Shown: positions 1-11,593 of the stretch, in pieces
Layout of the letters: each line of letters begins with the position of its first letter
How positions within the stretch are numbered: the stretch's first letter is position 1
NCBI GenBank assembly: GCA_023525715.1
Contig: CM042016.1
Span: forward strand, 65,797,382-65,861,381
DNA length: 64,000 nt
Origin: Cichorium intybus
Lineage: Eukaryota; Streptophyta; Magnoliopsida; Asterales; Asteraceae
Direction of reading: 5' to 3'
Notes under the pieces: model-generated
Database searches by the model: none
What the model was told of the DNA's origin: nothing
Seen by the model: the letters and a program-made list of their open reading frames with translations, nothing else
Translations under genes and position numbers: made by a program

Positions 1-2377
1 CGTTGGTGGAATCTCTAAAAAGGTCTGTTCTTGGTTATGCTTTCACTTGTACTCCCTCTGTTCATGCGACTCTGGTTCACAGGGCTCACTACACATCTAA
101 TGCCTTATTTGACTCCAACAACCAAGGCAAATATGTGTTTTATGAGGCTATCGACTCAAAGGGTAAGACCAAGAAGATACAACTGACCAAGGAGAAGTTT
201 GCTGAAGCTCTTCATCTTCCAGTCTACAACTCGAAGGAAATGGTGGTCCCATCTTCTGATCAACTGGTTGCCATGGTCAACGAGATGGGGTATGAACCCC
301 TGCTTGAAAGGATCAGCACTTTCAAGAAAAATCAACTTCCTGATCTCTGGAGATACTTCTTCAGTATCTTCCTTAGATGTCTTTCTAGAAGAACCTCTGG
401 CTTGGACTCAGCAAGCGTTGCATTCCAAGGCCTCCTCTATGGAATCTACTATGATGTCAAAGTAGATTTCGTATAAATTCTCTGGGCTGATTTCTGCTCC
501 TACATAAACCATAGCCTGAAGGGAACAGAAATTGCAAATCCCAGATTTTGGGCGATTGTTGTATATGCACACTACCAGCAAACAGGGTATGTTCCTGAAC
601 CCTCACTCGCTAAGATGAAATTCACTCCAATCGCAATTCCTGCCCTTGATGAAGAACCAGCAACCTTCTGTGCTCAAATTCCTAAGGCTATGCTCTCTAA
701 AGTGCCCTTGGAGTGCAATGAGGTAAACATATACAGGAATACTCTTATTATTCCATACCCTGTACGTGATATTACTCAGGAAGGGATTCAGACTGCAGCA
801 GCAAAGACCCAAACAAAAGCTAAGGGCAAGAAGAAAACAGCTGGTGGACCAAGTGGTCCAAAGAAAATCGAGAAAAAGAGAAAGGCTTCGGAGCAGACCA
901 CTCCAAAAAGAAAACAACCGAAGCGGTCAAGGAAATTGACCATTGTGGATGAGCCTTCGAAGACTGAGAAAAACCCCGAAGCCATTCCAGAAGAAGAAGA
1001 AGAAGGACCCCAATCCTCACCGATCCATGAAACAAGACCATCCACTCCACCAGACACTACTGAACCACAATCACCACCAAAAACAACCAGACCTTATACA
1101 CCTCCTCATACAACAACTCCACCACCTTCTCCTACCACAAGTGCTCAACAAACGACAACCATCCACACACCCTCATCCGAAGTGCCACCTCCTTCACCAC
1201 CAAAGTCAACCTCCATTGAAACACTAATAATTTCATCCGCTTCGGATCCATTTTTGAACACTTCCACAACTGGTCTGGATACATCCCTGCCGGATTATCC
1301 ATTCCAAGATGACTTGGATTTCGAAGCCAAAATTTCTTCACAACCCCCATCCACCGAAGAGGCCGTGGCTGCCTTTCACGTGGCACCAATCGCCATTGAA
1401 GAAAACGATGATGAAGGTCTGGATGATACAGACTTCATCTTGGGTAAACAATATAAAATCCTCAATCGAAAACTGGAAGTTTTGCTACAAACCAACACTG
1501 GCTTCAATCCCACAAAGAAGCATGAAGCTGGTGTTGAGGACCTGATTGCTGAGGTCCAAAAATCCTTGACCGGGAAAATGGAAGAATTGGTCAAGGCTTC
1601 AGAACAACGTGTTATGGAGAAACAAATAGAAATCCAGAGGGCCATTGAAAGGAAGCTCAATACAGCGGTTGAGCAGATGAATGAGAAGCACCAGCTCCTT
1701 AAGGCGCAAAATGATAAACAAATTGAGGAGCTGGTGAGAAAAATGGAGTTATCTAACTTTGAAGTAACTAATGAGCTGCATGATCTTAGGACATCAACTG
1801 AGTCGGGTTTGCCAAACACCTGTCTGATGCCCACAAACGTGTGGAAGAGCTCACTGCGGAATTATCATCCTCTGCAGTGGCTACCTTTGTCAATGAACTC
1901 CGAACCACAAATCAAGCGATCATCACCGATGTAGTCACAAAGCTGAAGACCACCCTTCAACCTATGATCAACGTCTCCTTAAAAATGGAGAGATCGCAGG
2001 CTGAAAGAGGCAGACACCAGCTAACTGCTTAGGGTGAACATGATGTTCATCCTTCACAAGGGGGAGAATCAGAAGTCCTTGGGTCTCAAGCTGAAGAAAC
2101 CACAACCTCCGAAGCCTTGGTAACAACAACAACAACAACATAACAACAACCAACAATCTTGGGTAGACCACCCTTTATTCCTCCAATTCCCTCAAAAGCT
2201 GGCCCCATCTTCGGAACTACAATAACAACTGAAGCAGGTGGTTCCAGTTCGCGGCCTTTGGTAAAAGAAATTCAGATTGCTCCTCACATGGAGCAAGTCA
2301 ATCGAGAAAGGGAAGAGGAGTACAGGAAGATTCTCGAGATAAACAGGATTGCCATTGAAAACCAGACATGGATCGAG
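1..2377 (+). pseudogene. Sirevirus envelope-like third ORF, left-truncated
   Basis: Homologous over most of its length to the minus-strand ORF at 32491-35132 that lies between pol and the 3' LTR of element C, so this is read as the third ORF of another sirevirus whose gag-pol lies left of the window. Seen in order: a conserved globular N-terminal part (3-610), a Lys/Arg-rich stretch (about 810-950, with KKIEKKRK and PKRKQPKRSRK), a Pro/Thr/Ser-rich stretch (about 1010-1220), a predicted coiled coil (about 1530-1800) and a Pro/Gly-rich start of the C-terminal part (2160-2377). Breaks: an in-frame TAA at 474-476, a frameshift near 1805, stops near 2030 and 2142, then interruption by the Athila LTR at 2378. 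The role of this ORF is unknown; an envelope function is only suggested by its position. Confidence 0.75.
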
Positions 2378-3480
2378 TGACACACCTTGGTCGTCGTGCG
2401 GTCAAAAATAAAGAAAACCTAACACACACACTAGTACAGTGGTAGTCAGGGTCGATCCGCAGGAGCTTCGTGGTTAGACCAGATAACAGATTACCAACTA
2501 GTAGTGTCACGCTACAGTCGGAGGACCTGATTTCTAAGTTCTCAACTACCAACAAGCAATCACTAACCAATGTCAAGCTAAGCATAAGCTAACCCAACTC
2601 AAACTAACCTAGTCACTTTCTGAAATCAGGAGTGCATCTCTGAATCAGAAGCAAACAAAGGCATCCAAACCAAACAAAGCATAACCTAACTAATAACTAG
2701 GGTTTTGACTGAACAGCTACTAGCTAGAGTTCAATGCCCAAAACTAACCTAATTGGCTACTGATTTCAGTAAAGGAAAACAGTTCCAACCAAGGTCAAAG
2801 CAAGATTCAAACACAATTCAAACAATCAAAACACAATCAAACATCTAAAACATCAAAATACCAATAATACTCATAACCGAATGATTCTCATTCATCAAAC
2901 TCAGATCCAAACATCAAAACAGTAACTAAAGACTACTAAATCAGAAACCTAAGCTTGATATCAATGGTGGTCACTCCCAAAGATACAAACCAAAGCTTAC
3001 AACTATCTAACTAACTGAAAATACATTCCAAAACATAAAAAATACCAATTGAGAACTTGCTGGAACGAAATCTTGGAGTCAAAGAGCTTCAAGGACGATT
3101 TTACACCCGGTCTTTGCTAGGGTTTTCGGCTGTAAATGCCTCTATTTATAGTTGCAAATTTCTCGAGGCCGCGCCGCGCTTTTGTGGATTCCGCGGCGCG
3201 CGTACTTATCAGATCTCGTTTCTTCAGCATTTGAATGTGTTACACCGCCTTAAGCCCGCATCGCGCGTTTCATAGATCCGCGGCGCGCATACGTGTTTCC
3301 TTGATTTTTCATTCTTTTCCAAACTTCTTCCTTTTGCACGCTTTTAGTCCCTGTTTCCATTCTTTTCCTCCAAACAAGTCCTGGCATGAAAAGTGAGAAT
3401 ACCAAGATATATCTGATATAATTTCATCAAGAACAAGGCTGAACAACGCCTAAAATACTTGATATCACTAGGCGTTGTCA
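2378..3480 (-). repeat. Athila-like LTR of element A (3' LTR)
   Basis: The 1,103-bp segment starts TGACAC and ends GTTGTCA on the plus strand, so in element orientation it opens TGACAACGCCTAG and closes with the near-inverse CTAGGCG-TGTCA. The same sequence with the same ends recurs at 11658-12745. A purine tract follows directly on the internal side (3485-3494). It splits the envelope-like ORF at 2378. No second LTR was found, so element A has lost its 5' part. Confidence 0.85.
3141..3292 (-). promoter_or_regulatory. LTR promoter: TATA box plus CG-rich block
   Basis: On the minus strand TATAAATAGA (3150-3141) is a good TATA box. Upstream of it, 3165-3292 holds four CG-dense motifs (GCCGCGCCGCGC, CCGCGGCGCGCG, CCGCATCGCGCG, CCGCGGCGCGC) in otherwise AT-rich sequence. 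The LTR of element B has the same arrangement. Placement suggests U3 promoter elements; function is inferred. Confidence 0.6.
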
Positions 3481-4537
3481 ATCACCCCACACTTGTGCCT
3501 TGCTTGTCCCCTAGCAAGAGAGTTTTTAACAAATTATAATAAAGACTCAAACAATTTTTGACTGTGTTCAGTTTCAAAGCTTATTGCCCTATGAGCTAGA
3601 GTGGAATAGTTCGCGAAAACATAATTGAATTGTTCTTTGGAATTCACGGCTTTCTAGAGAACCCTTGATTACAAACTTTCTATCTACATGAAGTGTACTT
3701 ACTCATTCAGATTCTAAAGGCCATTAAGGAATTGTCCATGACTTTCGATGTTGTCCATGTAACGAGCTTTCAGAAATACCATCCTAGACCAGACGATCTT
3801 AGGTGGCAAGGTGCATAAGTCCCACCCATTTTAGACTGACCGGCTCGAACAACAAAGGCTACAGATTGACATTTCCTTCCTAAATTCCAATCCTAAAACA
3901 GCTCAATCTTGTAAACTCGTAAAACTCAACTTATTTGACTAACTAATAGCATGATCACAAATAAACAGTATTTCTTGAAAAACACCAGTGCTATCACAAT
4001 CACAAACCATTCATTTCAAAATTGCAATTTATTAAAAATTTTGAAAAATATTATTAAAAATATTGAAAATTGATCATTTCTGCAAAAATTGATCATTTCT
4101 GCAAAAATTGACGATCTTAGGTGGCAAGATGCAGAAGGAAGGACCGTCCACACCCCACACTTAAAATCGTACAATGTCCCCGTTGTACAAAAAAAAATTT
4201 CAGCATAAGGGAGAAAGAGTTACCCCCTGTTGGACGATAGGTTGCTTGGTGCTCAGTATCACAGGTATAATTGCAAACAAACGGATCCTTGATTTCGTAT
4301 GCTGGAGTTGTAGCGCTACAGTGAACACGCCGGTGGTCGAGACAAATGGAGGGGGCACGGTGACCCCACACTTGTCTGAGACAACTCCTTCTCATTTGGT
4401 ATATCATGCATGACTCAACAAAGAAATTAAAACAAACATGACAAATAGAATATAAACAAAGATACAGATAGTGGTGCCATAAGTTTTGTACATATATCCA
4501 AAAAAAGGTAAAAAGAAAGAAAGAAAAAGTACATCAA
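3481..4537 (-). other. Element A 3' untranslated region with purine tracts and hairpin
   Basis: No convincing gene. In element orientation it holds three AAGTGTGGGG tracts (complement at 3485-3494, 4153-4162, 4364-4373); the LTR-proximal one is the expected polypurine tract. An inverted repeat at 4169-4188 (arms of 8 with one G-T pair, 4-nt loop) sits next to the second tract. The region 12746-13739 of element B matches it, with the same landmarks in the same order. Confidence 0.6.
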
Positions 4538-5692
4538 TCACCACCAGGTGGCCTGGAGGGTCCAGCCTCATGATCGTGGGCCCTGGCTGGGAATGGTTGG
4601 GGATGCTGGCCCTGAGCTGATGCAATCTGTAGAAGTACCTCCCCGATCCATTCAAGCTGGTCCTCGATCCTGGCAACCCTGGCTGCCAGGTCCTCGATCC
4701 TGGCAACCCTGGCTGCCAGGTCCTCCTGCTGTGGCTGTGGTGTTGGCTCGGCGGGTGCCTCCCGCCTCTGTCGTCTCCGTCGGCGCTCGAATGAACTGCC
4801 CCGGACGCTGCTGCTCGATGAGCCTCATCCTCTCCAGAGTGCGTGCCGTAGTGCGAGACGGAGGCAGAGCGGTCAAAGAAGCGGCCACGGAAGCAGTGAG
4901 GATCCCGTATGAGCGGGCCTGGCGGGTAATGAAATACCCCCGGGCCAGCGGACTGCTGGCAGAAGCTCCCGTCGAGTGGGTGGAGAGGGCGACTGCGAGG
5001 GCAAATGGAAGGTGGAGGAATCTGGAGGGGTCCAGGAGAACCCAAAAATAGGTCATGTCGTCACCCGACACCTTCTCGCCCCCCTCCCGATGCATGATGG
5101 AGGTGGAGACGATACGGTGCATGAGGCGGTGGAGTGGGTCTTGAAGGTGGCTCTCCCGGGAGGTCCCTGCCTCGTAAATGACGTTGGACAGCGGTGCCCA
5201 AACCTCCATGTTGGCAGCCCTGTCCGACTGCCCCTGGGTACAAGCCCCAAAGAATTGGGTGAAGTGGCGGTGTTGGAGATCCGCCGGAATATATAAGCCG
5301 ACTCGCCTCCCGAACTTGCGGAGGTTGCACTCCATCTACTCACCCCCCAAGCGAAATCGAACTATCTTAGACCGTTGGTCTGACGCCCGAGGTGCAAAAT
5401 GGATAGTGGAGAGAAACTCCAGCAGCAACTCGGTGTAGACCACGTCCTCATCCGTGGCCATAATCCTGTCCCAGCCACGGCACGTAAACGATCCCTCCCC
5501 GAGAGTCCAGGTGCGATGTAAATATGGCTCAATCGCACCCCAAAGTCCTGCGTCTCTCAAAATATCCCGGTCGATAACTGTCGCCTCGAGGACCCGGCAA
5601 CTAGTCAGTGCGTCTCTCTGCGAGATGTACTCCGCGGAGCTAGCAAGTCCCTCAGGGAACTGGAGGAAAGGGTGATCTAACCTAAACATCAT
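4538..5692 (-). pseudogene. ATHILA ORF-1-like third ORF of element A
   Basis: One reading frame of about 385 codons starting at tandem ATGs (5692-5687) and running to about 4538. It is interrupted by in-frame stops: TAG near 5336 and others in the C-terminal part. The central part (LRKFGRRVGLY, DPLHRLMHRIVSTSI, PSRFLHLPFALAVALS, GYFITRQARSYGI) resembles the plant ATHILA ORF-1 protein family, which lies between pol and the 3' LTR in Athila-lineage gypsy elements. Its role is unknown; it occupies the position of env in retroviruses. An exact 30-bp tandem duplication (4659-4688, 4689-4718) adds ten residues to the tail, where element B has one copy. A predicted intron precedes the start. Confidence 0.75.
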
Positions 5693-6128
5693 TTGCAAAA
5701 AGACACATAGCCACAAATTTTTTTTTTTGCAAAATTAGTCCTTTTCTTCCCCACCGCACCGCGGCGCGGCCCAAGAGCAAGGGTGCGGCGCGGCGTGCGG
5801 CTGTTTCAAAACCCCAATCCAAACTCGCGATTTAACCTGCTAAAACTCGATCCAATCATACCACAAGGTAGCCTAAGTGCCGACTAACTCATCTAGGGTC
5901 TCTATTTGGCAAAGCAAACACCCTATGAGTTAGCATTGGCGATTCTAAGTTTTGAACTTTTCTGGACAAATCACTAAAATTAACTACCTAATTGCTAGTT
6001 TTAACAACTAATAGATAGTTAGAATAGCGTACGTTGGTAGTAGAAACAAAATGAGCAAGAAAAAATACGAGAGAAATTTGTCGATCAGAGCTCCGAGTCG
6101 TGTGAGGGTTGGTTGAGCCGCGGCTTAC
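5693..6128 (-). other. Predicted intron upstream of ATHILA ORF-1-like frame (A)
   Basis: On the minus strand AAG|GTAAGCC at 6131-6122 is a consensus splice donor and follows a TATA-like CTATATTAAGG. GCAA|ATGATG at 5696-5687 sits where element B has a clean TGCAG acceptor, so the acceptor AG appears to have decayed to AA here. CG-rich motifs flank it (5757-5800 and 6160-6270). Prediction only. Confidence 0.4.
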
Positions 6129-6457
6129 CTTAATATAGGAGAAAACCGACTGATCATTTCCCGTGTCGCGCATTTACGCTTTGCGCATCGCGCATGTCAC
6201 CAAATCAACCCCTGCACATCGGGTTGGTTTACGACCCCGCGTCGCGTAATTCAAAAACCCACGACGCGGTCTTCAAAATCTTAAAAACTTCTCACACGAC
6301 CCCACACTTATTTTAGACCACTAATACCTGCAAAAGATCGATGTATTTTCCTAATTAAATTCTAAGAAATATAAAACCTAACCTATGACACGATGGGTTG
6401 CCTCCCAACAAGCGCTAAGTTTAACGTCTTCAGCCAGACGTGGTACTCCTACTACAG
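6129..6457 (-). other. Element A spacer with conserved Athila junction motif
   Basis: Contains a fourth purine tract (complement 6300-6309) and, at about 6385-6441, the block that in element orientation reads GACGTTAAAC...GCGCT...GGGAGGCAACCCA. I recall this block downstream of the main coding region in Athila/Tat-type gypsy elements. It recurs at 15600-15660 in element B. No gene seen. Confidence 0.6.
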
Positions 6458-7054
6458 CTACGGTGGATCGTACGCCATTTGTTTCTGCTGATTTTCAGTC
6501 ACCATCGTCCCCTTATTGTCCACATGCTCCTTCCACTTCCCTGGGTCGAATGGCTTGCTAATCCTTCTGCTGCTACCCGGTTGCTGCCTTCTGATTAATT
6601 CTCGTGAATGCTTGGAGGTAGCTTTGAACCTCCAAGCTCGGTCCTTCCTTCTGCATCTCTTCAAAGTCAACGGCTTGACATGAAGCGTGCCTAGTGCCGC
6701 TCCCAGTAGTTGTTTCACATATAGGTTACTAGTATCTCACATGCTATCTTCAGGTTGCAATTTTGGTTTGCAGTACCAATAAAAATTTTCCAATCGAATG
6801 GAATCGGAAGGAAACATATCAGGATGCTTCCATATGTCCTCATCGTTGGTATTGATTACATCTAATTTTCAATTCATGAACGGATCATGAGTGGGAAATG
6901 GACAATCATGGTCAAACCACAATTGAAAATCAAACAGTTGAAGATAACCGGAAGTGTTATTGAATACCTTCGTAACCTGGTTTTGGGCCTCAAAGATTGT
7001 CGTTTGGGATTTGTTGATGACCAAGTGATCTGGGTGGAATTTGATTTGGTACAC
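6458..7054 (-). pseudogene. Degraded unrecognised reading frame of element A
   Basis: A single frame of about 199 codons with two internal TGA stops, ending 17 bp before the conserved junction block of element A. Element B has its protease tail at the same position, but the sequences do not resemble each other. The protein has a charged, Lys/Arg-rich C-terminal half. I do not recognise the family. It may be a remnant of an internal ORF of this Athila variant, or chance. Confidence 0.3.
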
Positions 7055-8289
7055 TGATGAAGGTCAAAACGGTGACGAACTCCATCTGTGACTTTGGGAG
7101 GATCGTTGGCATCCCCGGACTGAAATTGAATGTAGTGAAAAGAGAAATCGACAAAGTGATAACCAAATTCATGATTGCCTTCGGTGGTTTGTTGCTCTCG
7201 ATGGTCAGCACTGAAAGGGAAGAAAAGAGACGATGGTGAATAAGTGGAAATTAGGTAGCAGAATATGATTGGGACGACTATCTTCGGTGGTTGTCGATCA
7301 GAGAGAAAAAGAAGATGCTGAAAGGATGGATGCTTTCGGAACCAAATGCTGAAAACGAGAACGATGAAATTGGACATGCCGAAAGAAATAGGAACTGAAT
7401 CGGAAATTGCAAAAGCCTTCGGATGTAAAATTGAAGAAAACAGATTGTAAAATTGAAGAAAACAGATTGAAGGGACGATAAACGAAAAGGGTGGAACGTA
7501 TACGAAGGGATGTTGACTTTGCAGTCAATAAATCGGATACCTTGATACCAAATTCGGATGGGTTTGTGAAACAATCGGTAACGCCAAAAGAATCAAGGCG
7601 ATATATGATTGTACCATTGGATATGCGTTGTTAGTGCTAAAATCAGACGGAATGAATCGGAACGTTTGCTTGCATTCGCTGGGTTTGAGATCAGATCGAA
7701 GAAGAAGATAATGTGTTGATTGTTGCATAGGGTAAAACAACATTCAGTCGGTTGATTTCTGCAGAAAATATGATCGTGAATGGTTGAGACGCCGACGGGG
7801 TGGTCGAGTGAAGAAGACGAAGTCAGATTTGACTTCGTAGTCAACGTAAAGCACAAATCCGGGCCTAAACCCAAAACCTTCGGACCCCAAACTCAAATCC
7901 GTCCAAACCCATTAAACCCAATTTAACCCAATCAGGCCCAAATCATTGCCCAACAAAACCCATACGAATCCAATACATTAAACCCAAACAGTAAATCCAA
8001 TTCTTTAACCCACTTGAACCCATTTTAAACCAAATTCAAACCCCCATTAGTAAAATTTCGGACCCTCACTCTAAACAAAGTCAAACCCCTGTAGTAAACA
8101 TTTTTTTGGTGAAAGGTGAACAAAACAAAGAAGAACAAGAACTATAAAAATATTTGAATTCCATAATTCATATTGTCAAAAAGAAAATGTAGAAATTTTG
8201 GGCGATTGATGAATACACTCATGTCGATGGGGACTTTTTATAAATTTCTGATTGAGCGTATTCTCGTATTTAGCGGATTATTTCACGAT
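7055..8289. other. Non-coding stretch, likely remnant of element A 5' side
   Basis: No supported gene; the short frames here overlap on both strands and have no recognisable domains. Two short direct repeats of a 24-bp sequence occur at about 7430-7480. From 7860 to 8100 the plus strand is rich in AAACCCA/AACCCAAT runs. The boundary of element A is not visible; no copy of the flanking 5 bp at 2373-2377 with an LTR end was found. Confidence 0.4.
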
Positions 8290-8449
8290 CACATTTTTTG
8301 AAGACCGGTGACACGTTGAGGGGGAGTTTTCATGTATATGAGGAGATCAGATTCGCATATACATCCAGTGTGGTCATTATCTTCGGTTCCGCCAGTGCCC
8401 ATTTACCGTCTTGCGCCACATCATCCATTCCGGCCTTTGAGGGGGAGAT
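8290..8449 (+). other. Copia 3' internal end with doubled purine tract
   Basis: Two GA-rich tracts, TTGAGGGGGAG at about 8319-8329 and TTTGAGGGGGAGAT just before 8450, are typical polypurine tracts of plant copia elements. The second abuts an LTR-like TGTTAGG start. It may be the 3' end of the sirevirus whose third ORF occupies 1-2377, with element A between them; that link is inferred from order and orientation only. Confidence 0.55.
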
Positions 8450-8695
8450 TGTTAGGATACAAAGCCCTACATGGATTGATGTTTGGCGGGCTTAGATGGC
8501 CCATTATGATGGGCTTTGCCCTAGTTGTGGCTTTTACCTATATATAGTATTGTTTATGTCATTTGTTAGGTAGAGCTCACAATGTGAGGTGTTTATGCTT
8601 TATGCTCATCTTTTGTACATCTCGCATATTTGATAATTAATCATTCGGCACCTTGGATATTTAATTCGATCTTTACATTATTATTATTCTGCACA
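8450..8695 (+). repeat. Short copia LTR
   Basis: Begins TGTTAGGATACAAAG right after a polypurine tract and ends ...CTGCACA, giving 246 bp with TG...CA ends. A TATA box (CTATATATAG, about 8539-8548) lies within. No partner LTR is in the window, so the ends are inferred from motifs. Confidence 0.6.
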
Positions 8696-9057
8696 TGTCA
8701 AATCCGACTTTACAACCGTCACGTCAATTAGAGATGGTAATCGACTTCGAGAGTACCAAGCTAACTTGCATGGTTATTCACACCCGGTTTGTGATCCTCG
8801 GCATCGCTGTCACAAAACAGTGGGGCACATCCGAAATTAAACATGCCATTGAACTATTCAACGAATCTCAACAGATCTAGGAATTTCATAAGATGAAATT
8901 GGTAAGTGTATTATCTACCTTAATGACCATTATGTTCTGATTACGGCATCCCTCTTCACATCATAGTTGGGGTATTTTGGGTCCTAGCCTTAATAAATAA
9001 TAAATTGGGTAATTATTTAAAAGGAATGATTAAACTAATAAATTGTGTTTATTGTAG
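8696..9057 (+). other. Copia D leader fragment
   Basis: From about 8755 the sequence is clearly similar to 57775-58099, the leader in front of gag in element G (shared TACCAAGCTAA, TGCATGGTTATTCACA and GTGATCCTCGG), and to the F leader in inverse orientation (55716-56057). It therefore marks the 5' untranslated region of a copia element of the D/F/G group, cut on its left by the LTR ending at 8695. Confidence 0.65.
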
Positions 9058-10014
9058 ATGTCAAAATTAAGTGTCTATTCTCCCTCTCCTCCTTCACCCA
9101 TTTCTGAGAGCCTCAGAATGCACCTGCCAAATATGCAAAGGCTGAGTGGCCTGAACTGTAAGGAATGGCTTCGCAATTGGAGACTGGTTCTCGTTATTGC
9201 TAGGAAGCTACATCTCATTGAGTATCCGATCCCGGTTCCACCGAAACAAGTCATCATAAAAGGTCTTGATGATAAGCATGACTTCTTAGTTGATGAATCC
9301 GAAGAAATTCGTGACCTCATGCTATTAACCATTGACCCCGAGTTCCGCAGGGATTTTGAATCCTTGGGGCCATATGAGTTAATACAATTGGTTGATGAAA
9401 GGTTCCAAAAACCAGTTGAAGAGGAACGAGCTCGGATCTTCAAAAGACTTGCGGAGTGCAAGCTAAAAGAAGGAAGTAGCATCGATTCGCATGTTCTTCA
9501 GATTGAAGCATACATAGGCAAATTGTACAAACTTGGTTATTCCATGAGTCATGAGATGAGTGTTAATATCCTACTCGCTTCGCTGACTAGTAAGTATGAT
9601 CTGTTCATTTAGACGTATAGAAAGGAAGACCAGAAAAAGGCTTTTATGGAAATGCGTCCACTGTTGACTTTATACGAGTCACTCTTGGACAGGAATAGCT
9701 CCAATGGTTCAGCTACTTCTGGATTGAGTCCAGTGAAAAAACACAGCAAGAAACGATCCATACCGTCTGGACATGTCTCAAATTGGGAATCCATAGAATC
9801 GGATACAGTCACGGAAAGATTGGAAGATGCTCCAAGGTCAAAATCTTTTGGAAGCTCAGGTATATCTAAAAACCTCAAGACTCCTGTTCCATAATTCCTT
9901 GATGCATATTGTGATAGTCACATTATGGTTTGTATGCAAGGAATCAGTAGGGGACGGGACTTTGGCGCATAGGAGCACATTTGGATTGGATTTCCAGCTC
10001 ATGCAGTTTTGAAG
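9058..10014 (+). pseudogene. Copia Gag of gag-only element D
   Basis: ATG at 9058 directly after the leader. The frame of 184 codons ends at a TAG (9610-9612) and continues in frame as an 82-codon tail to about 9894, then further stops. The first part has the usual copia Gag features: WLRNWR near residue 36, a helical core and AECKLKEGSSIDSHVLQIEAY, as in the Gag of F and G. No CCHC zinc knuckle and no protease, integrase or RT follow, so element D looks non-autonomous. The single TAG may be a decay mutation. Confidence 0.7.
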
Positions 10015-10279
10015 TTTAGTTAGATATTAAAATCATGTTATTAGCTTATTAGATGCGTATGACATTGTCTATCATATAATACATTGTTCAAGGATTTTGT
10101 TTTAATAAAATTGTCGATTTTCTTTTAACATCTGGTTGTTTGAAATTATCCTTGAAATGTTGTATGAATGTGTTGAATGCATGAATAGTAATAACTTAAA
10201 TGTTGACGCACCCAAAGCGTTTGGATTTAGGAATTGCGTCCTTTGTGATTGTTAATGTAAATGTCATAAGAATCAATTC

Positions 10280-10540
10280 AACCAAAGATCCAGTTGGACA
10301 AGACTTTGGAATCATTTGACTTAGAGTCTCATGATAAATTGAGTTCTTAATGTGGCAAGAAATGAATCACCCAAAGATCCAGTTGGACAGGACTTTGGAA
10401 TCATTTGACTTAGAGTCAGATGATGATTAAGTTCTTTATAAAGCACATGTGGCAAGAAATGAATCACCCAAAGATCCAGAGGATAGGATTTTGGAATCAG
10501 TTGACTTAGAGTCAAGTGATGATTACAAGTCTTGAACAGA
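10280..10540 (+). repeat. Three-copy imperfect tandem repeat
   Basis: A unit of about 90-97 bp starting CCAAAGATCCAG occurs three times (about 10280, 10369, 10466), each with CTTTGGAATCATTTGACTTA or a close variant, and GTGGCAAGAAATGAATCACC linking the copies. Lies in the non-coding 3' half of element D. Confidence 0.8.
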
Positions 10541-11559
10541 ATTAACAAAGTCATAAATTTACATAGAGATGTAAAAGACATTAAGATTAGGAGCAACAAA
10601 CACATCAGTTACTGTGTATTGCTCGAATCTTCGAAAAGAACACAATTAGTTATACTTCGCAATATTTGTCAATCGGTATGATGAATATGGCTTCGCTTAT
10701 CAGAATAAGCGATTGAATTGAAACCTCGAACCGTTCAAGGACTTCAAAGGAGGTATAAGATCCACAGAACCTGAGTGACGACATAAACTGAGAAAATGTT
10801 TCACAGTTCATTCTCTTCCAAGAACATTAATAGTTATAATGTGTCTTAGGGAAGATGATGGAGCATTGGTAGACTAAATAGGTCTTGCCCACTGTCTGAA
10901 ATGTAAAAGCGGGATTGTCCCACTTGTACATAGAATGTCCAGGGTCTTGTAGTGTTCGTTCGAACCTCATGACTAGCCTGAACCTGATTAGCAATGTCGT
11001 TTCACTGGCTATCCCACTGTACCTATAAAAGAATATCTCTTTTAGAAAGAACTCATTTTCTAAGGAAACAGTGGGAGTTGGGACAGTCCTGAATGAGTTC
11101 AGGATTAGCCAAGTGAAAGAACCTTTAGTCACCACTAGGCTTGGAGCGGAAATCAGAATTTTTTTTTTAAAACTGACATAATCTCCTCTTGACCAGTAGT
11201 ATTGATCACCATCATAAGTAGTTATGATCGGGGTGACATACTAATTGGTGGTAAAACACTATAGTTGGTACGAATTTACAATCCGACTACTTGGAAGCAT
11301 TTGGTGAGCCCGGTTGCTGCCAAACAAGAGAACCTTAGGGCAAGACACAGTCCATGTGAAAATTTGATTGATTTTACACCTGGTCTAAAAACCAGTGTGA
11401 GTAATTGAATCATCAAAAGAAAGCAACATGGAGATAAACGTACCTTCAGAACATTTGGTTGAGTGACACGATACTCAGAGTCAAGTAATTGATTTCGAGA
11501 GAAGCACTCTCAATAGAAGATGAAATCCGAAAGGATACTGCATGGCACATTGAGAGTCG

Positions 11560-11593
11560 TTAGTGGAGCGTGTGTGGATCACCGGCACACTAA
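11560..11593 (+). promoter_or_regulatory. Hairpin matching the F/G leader hairpin 1
   Basis: Stem TTAGTG/CACTAA encloses a 22-nt loop that is nearly identical to the first leader hairpin of G at 57635-57668. Here it lies downstream of gag rather than in the leader. Confidence 0.55.

Noticed and set aside
603..1057. Minus-strand ORFs opposite the envelope-like ORF
   Set aside because: Low-complexity shadows of the Lys- and Pro-rich sense frame; no domain.
4404..5343. Several overlapping ORFs on both strands in the ATHILA ORF-1-like region
   Set aside because: GC-rich sequence opens all frames; only the frame shared with element B carries family motifs.
7564..7590. Gypsy-like GGCGTTACCG sequence near a possible PBS for element A
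   Set aside because: Resembles the conserved GGCGCCGTTGCCGG block after Athila PBSs only loosely, and no LTR end is adjacent.
7057..7874. Short ORFs in 7.0-7.9 kb
   Set aside because: No similarity recognised, overlapping on both strands, no start context.
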